Shown: piece by piece, positions 60,135 to 64,000 of the stretch
How the letters are laid out: each line of letters opens with the position of its first letter
How positions within the stretch are numbered: position 1 is the first letter of the stretch
From: Amblyomma americanum
Taxonomy: Eukaryota > Arthropoda > Arachnida > Ixodida > Ixodidae
Length of the DNA stretch: 64,000 nt
Direction of reading: 5' to 3'
NCBI RefSeq assembly: GCF_052857255.1
Contig: NC_135507.1
Location: 73,749,330-73,813,329, forward strand
Program-made: the position numbers and the translations under genes
The notes under the pieces: generated by a model
Seen by the model: the letters and a program-made list of their open reading frames with translations, nothing else
What the model was told of the DNA's origin: nothing
Databases searched by the model: none

Positions 60135-62247
60135 GACTTCTGAGCGCTTGACGGCAAAGTGCACTGTTGGTGTGAGAACAATGAAGTCCCGTCCACGTAA
60201 CTTCCTTCAATACACTGCAAACTGTTAGCGAACAGTTGGCGCACCTTTAAAACGTGAGCGATGAATTTCGAAATAAGGAGTCCAGTGCTCGCAGGTAGGA
60301 CAGCATACTTTTCTGATGCAACCGTAACGTCGAAGGATGAACGAGACGGAAAGAACGTGCACACGAGCTAAGTAGGATATGAAACAAAGCAACGACGTTT
60401 GTGGAAGAAGTCCAAAGTTTCTATAGTTGAATAAAGCGGTCGAGAAACTTCAAACGGAATCCCCATTCATGAAGCACAATTCAGCCGGTATCATTCAAAC
60501 AATATTTTTTTTTTTACGTAATATAGCCAGTGATCCGAGGGAGACGTCCTAACTACTTTAATTGTAACGTCAACAGAGCTTAATGGACACAATGCACGTA
60601 GAATACACTCACGGTATACGTATACGTAAGAATGAGCGCACCAAACGGCAGCGGTGACAGTTAAACGTATTCAACTTACTCGCGAACTGACCTGCCATGA
60701 CGACACAGTTGCTCAGTTTGAGTCGTAAAGCATTGCAAAGCTTTTCTTTAAAAGCTGTCTTACTGTAGGCAGGCACGTAATAAAGCCTAAAGGACGGACA
60801 GCTTTTTCTTGTGAGATCAGGAGAATGCTGATTTCACAGAACTCTCTGCTCTTCGGTTTTGAAAACATTCGAATACGTATGAAAAATAAATAAATAACAG
60901 CCCTCGGGAAACACTGTGAACATGAACCCACTGACAACCTCCACGAACCTTGCGAAGCGAAAGGGGAAAAAGGCTGCGAGTTGGCCAGCAGGCTATTTGT
61001 CACTGGCCAAGCCACCCGCCGCGCGACACGCTTGCGCCGGCGGTTTCCCGCTAAGCGAGAGCGCACTAGGAAAACCCGCGCACGAAAATGCCCGGTGCGC
61101 GGAGGCGAGCCTGCTGACCGCACCCGCGCTGCATGCGTCTCGCTGATTTACGATTACCTCGAGCTCAACAAAGATCGCGCTACTGCGGGAACGCGCCATG
61201 TAGTGCGTGTTTGGCTTGCGAGTTTAACCAGCTACGTGGCGTTAGCTCTGATAGTTACACGGTAGCGATGCTCAATTGCCTCCTCACCAATTCTTCGAAA
61301 GCACTCTTGCAAGTGGCATTCTATGTTGCATAGGAGGTCGCCTAAGATCCGGCTTTTGGGAAGGCCCAGTTAATAAGAAGTTGAACGGCTATGCAGAAAT
61401 AGATTGGGGGTTGGTCGTGTATAAATCTCGCCGTGCTGTCGTGTCTAGATTGTGTTTTTTTCTCGTATTTTTTTTTATTCCGCGGCGTTATATTCACACG
61501 CCGTGGAAGCCTGCTTTCTTTTATTCTGCGCACGTGGAGCACGTTATGACCGTAATTACCGCAGACGCCAGCTCTGCTGTTAAGTGCTTTTAAAAGGGCC
61601 GTCGTTGAATCAAAGCTTAATCCGAAGCATGAGTCGTGTGTGCTTGGCGTCCGGAAAGGCGAAAGCGATCGGCTATGCAAGCCGTTCATCGGTAGGTTCG
61701 GCGTTTGGCGCCCGAAAACGACTCGGTTCTTAACCAAACATAGGTGAAGTCACAAGACGAAAGTCACCAACACTCCGCAACACACGGCAACGGGAGTCGA
61801 AGAGAACGCCGCAACGGGCATATTCGTAACCAACGAGCAACAAGACGCTCGTGCAATACGCCGGCCGTCGCGGAAATGACCGCCTCGAGCGTGACGTCGC
61901 AGCGAACCGAAATATCCCCCTGTCCCTTCCCACGCCTTGTCACTTCGGCGAAACAGGGGGGCCGACAGGGGACGGAGAGATCTGTCGTCGAACTTTTTCT
62001 TCTTCACTCACTCACTCTTCGTCTCTCCAGACACCGACTCTTCCGCATAGCGCAATAGGCTGCTAGGGCTTCTAGCGGATGAGATCGGGCCGAGCAGACG
62101 TCGGACGGCGAGCGTCAGACGAACCGCGCCGCGTTCCGAAAACGCGCTCGCGATGATATTTCATCGGCCACACCGCATGCGAGCGCCGGGGTCAAGCGGG
62201 CGGGTCAAAGCAATCCCGCGAACGCGAGCCACGCCGCCAACCGCGTA

Positions 62248-62248
<1 letters not shown>
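60135..62248. other. No gene recognised
   Basis: AT-rich to about 60900, then CpG-rich to 62500. GTATACGTATACGTAAG near 60617 is a small palindrome. A promoter could lie at 61.7-62.5 kb but nothing coding is attached. Confidence 0.3.

Positions 62249-62283
<35 letters not shown>
62249..62283 (+). repeat. Poly-C tract, about 34 bp
   Basis: The longest homopolymer in the window, in CpG-rich sequence. Length uncertain in any assembly. Confidence 0.92.
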
Positions 62284-63449
62284 TTGAAGCGGGGAGCCTT
62301 TTTCTGCGCCGGCGGAGCTCGCCGCCGCTCCAAGGAAGGAGAGATGTTCGTCGGTTCCGCGTCGACTCACCGCCGATGGGAAAGCTCGGCTGGCCAAACC
62401 GGAACGCTATGCGCTCGGCTTCTGCCGCGTTTTCGCGAGCTCGCCTCCGCCGGCCCCAATAATGCAATGCGCGCGCTTGGCCGCGCCAGCCAACGGCGGG
62501 TAACGGTATCCGCGTGCGCCTTCATATACATAAATGCGCGCGCATTATATACATAAATGCTGGAGCCCGCCGGCGATGAGAAGGTGCGTGACCTTGCAGG
62601 AGCGTTATGCGGGGTACGACGGTTGTTCCGTGCTGTATCCGGTGCGCCAGCAGCTTAGGGGCCCTTCCGAAGTTCTTCCTTCTCAATTTGAGCTCTTTGT
62701 AGATTTTGCTCGACCTGGATAGCTGTTCCGAGTCTGTTCTTTTTTCTTTTTTTTTATTCGTGTTGGCATGCTCCAGTCGGGGCTTCCGCAACGCCCGGGC
62801 ATCCGTCCGCACGTAATGTCGTTACGCATGCATTTTTGCGCCTGTTTCTTGTTTGGCACTAGGAGGACTACTTTTGGTACGCTGCATACTCTTTCTTGGT
62901 ATGGCGGCGGAATTTGAAGCGCAATATGCAGACAGCACTGTACGCCTCCAGTCTCGGAAGTTAACGCAGGCATTCCGATGTACGGATTGCGGAGGCGCGT
63001 AGCCGGGGGTAATGCAAACGCGTTTTCTTTTTTATTTTTAGTTTGTTTTACCGCTGGATTCGCGTCAGCTCGATGCGGCGATAGGGCCGTATTTGTACAG
63101 CCGGCGTGCGGTTGAGGGCTGATCCGACCTGTCAATGTAATTACTTCAGCAAGCTGTAAATGTCGCGTGTATTATATACTACACGCTCTCGCCTTCGGAG
63201 AACTTGGAGCGCTGGCGATCCAGAACGAGCCGCTCTGCATGATCCAGAAGGTGAACCGTATACTTTTCACACAGCCTGTACACTGGAAGGTCATGCAGTA
63301 TCATTTAATGGCAGACTGCGTGTCCGGCAAACATGCAACCTCCTTTCCGAACAGTTGCGCCTATGAGCAGCGAGTTGAACTTTTAAGTCAAAGAAACAAA
63401 AATTGCGCGTCGACTGAACTTACTGAAAGAGCCCCCTGACAAAGCTTTG

Positions 63450-63450
<1 letters not shown>
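62284..63450. other. No gene recognised
   Basis: ATATACATAAATGC is directly repeated at about 62525 and 62548 (ATATACATAAATGCGCGC, ATATACATAAATGCTGG). Otherwise unassigned. Confidence 0.3.
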
Positions 63451-63543
<93 letters not shown>

Positions 63544-63544
63544 A
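63451..63544 (+). repeat. (AT)n passing into (GT)n microsatellite
   Basis: About 70 bp of AT followed by about 23 bp of GT. Compound microsatellite. Confidence 0.95.
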
Positions 63545-64000
63545 TCTTCGGATCGTGTATAGTTGGATCGTGCGCGGCTCTTTATGCACTGCGGGGAAAC
63601 CAGCATCTCCACTATAGGTAGCGCAACGCGGATCCTGTTGAAATCGCGCTTGGAAATCTAAGTCATCAACGCGTGTGCCCGCCGCCGTTCATTTTATCTC
63701 ATGCGATCGCGCTTAGCACACGGACATTTGCGAAAAAAAGCCAGCCAACCTGCTTAAAAAAATAAATAACAAGAAAACGAGCGATGGTGTAGTGACGCAG
63801 TTTTCAACTTTTTTTTTTTTTTTTGCTGAGCGCTGCAGAGCTGTAAACACCGGTGCTCGTTGGCAACAAGGTTTACCACCAAGTTTCCCGGCGGCGGCGT
63901 CCTTTGGTCCGAGCGAGTCCGTTTATGGCGCATTTCTCACGCGTCCTATACACAAGCGGCGCGAATGCGTCTATCCTGCACCATCGTGGAAAATGCGTTC
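63545..64000. other. No gene recognised
   Basis: T15 run near 63810. The last 200 bp are CpG-rich and may lead into a feature beyond the window. Confidence 0.3.

Overview
The window reads as nuclear DNA of an arthropod, most likely a hard tick (Ixodidae). The main evidence is a tRNA-derived SINE with many copies here. It has a Pol III-like A box (TGGCTCAGTGG), a B box (GGTTCGAACCC), a conserved middle (GTGCTGTGCGATGTCAGTGC) and an (ATT)n tail, and from memory it resembles the ixodid SINE published as Ruka. RTE-, CR1- and I-like LINE remnants, very long mono- and dinucleotide runs, the near absence of intact long reading frames and one 100-N assembly gap also fit a large repeat-rich animal genome. 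There is no operon, CRISPR array, rRNA gene or functional tRNA gene.

Almost everything recognisable is repetitive. Families seen: (1) type A SINEs (Ruka-like), about 25 full or partial copies, densest at 27.3-29.7 kb; (2) type B SINEs, with a similar head and middle but a different tail (CATAGC...GGGACGTTAAAC); (3) a roughly 450-bp dispersed repeat, called REP1 here, with TAACGC..GCGTTA ends and a GTCACGTGAC core, six copies; (4) long foldback elements at 3.2-4.0, 7.8-8.8 and 39.3 kb; (5) element C at 18.0-19.3 kb, with a broken reading frame ending in an endonuclease-like region, plus an internally deleted relative at 39.6-40.4 kb; (6) several short terminal-inverted-repeat elements (5.6, 9.9, 33.3, 35.3, 42.3, 47.1 and 57.2 kb); (7) LINE fragments at 1.0, 3.4, 5.1-5.5, 7.0, 21.1-22.1 (RNase H plus zinc knuckle), 22.7-23.8 (RT end plus RNase H), 27.1 and 30.6 kb; (8) a short LTR with a degraded gag reading frame at 47.7-48.3 kb.

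The best candidate for a host gene is a first coding exon at 52833-52926 (+). It encodes a start and a hydrophobic signal-peptide-like segment and ends in a strong GTGAGT donor, downstream of a CpG-rich region. Its intron holds tandem SINE copies and the assembly gap; later exons were not found. Other CpG-rich stretches (25.6-26.5, 31.0-32.1, 34.0-34.9, 37.7-38.9, 61-62.5 kb) may be promoter regions, but I could not attach genes to them.

Insertions are layered and can be ordered: an RTE tail inside a foldback, a SINE inside another foldback with target duplications, a SINE inside a SINE, and a LINE inside a SINE. Several SINE copies carry inverted internal segments, and a LINE carries an exact 201-bp tandem repeat. 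No unambiguous new defence or biosynthetic system was seen. The novelty is in the repeat biology.
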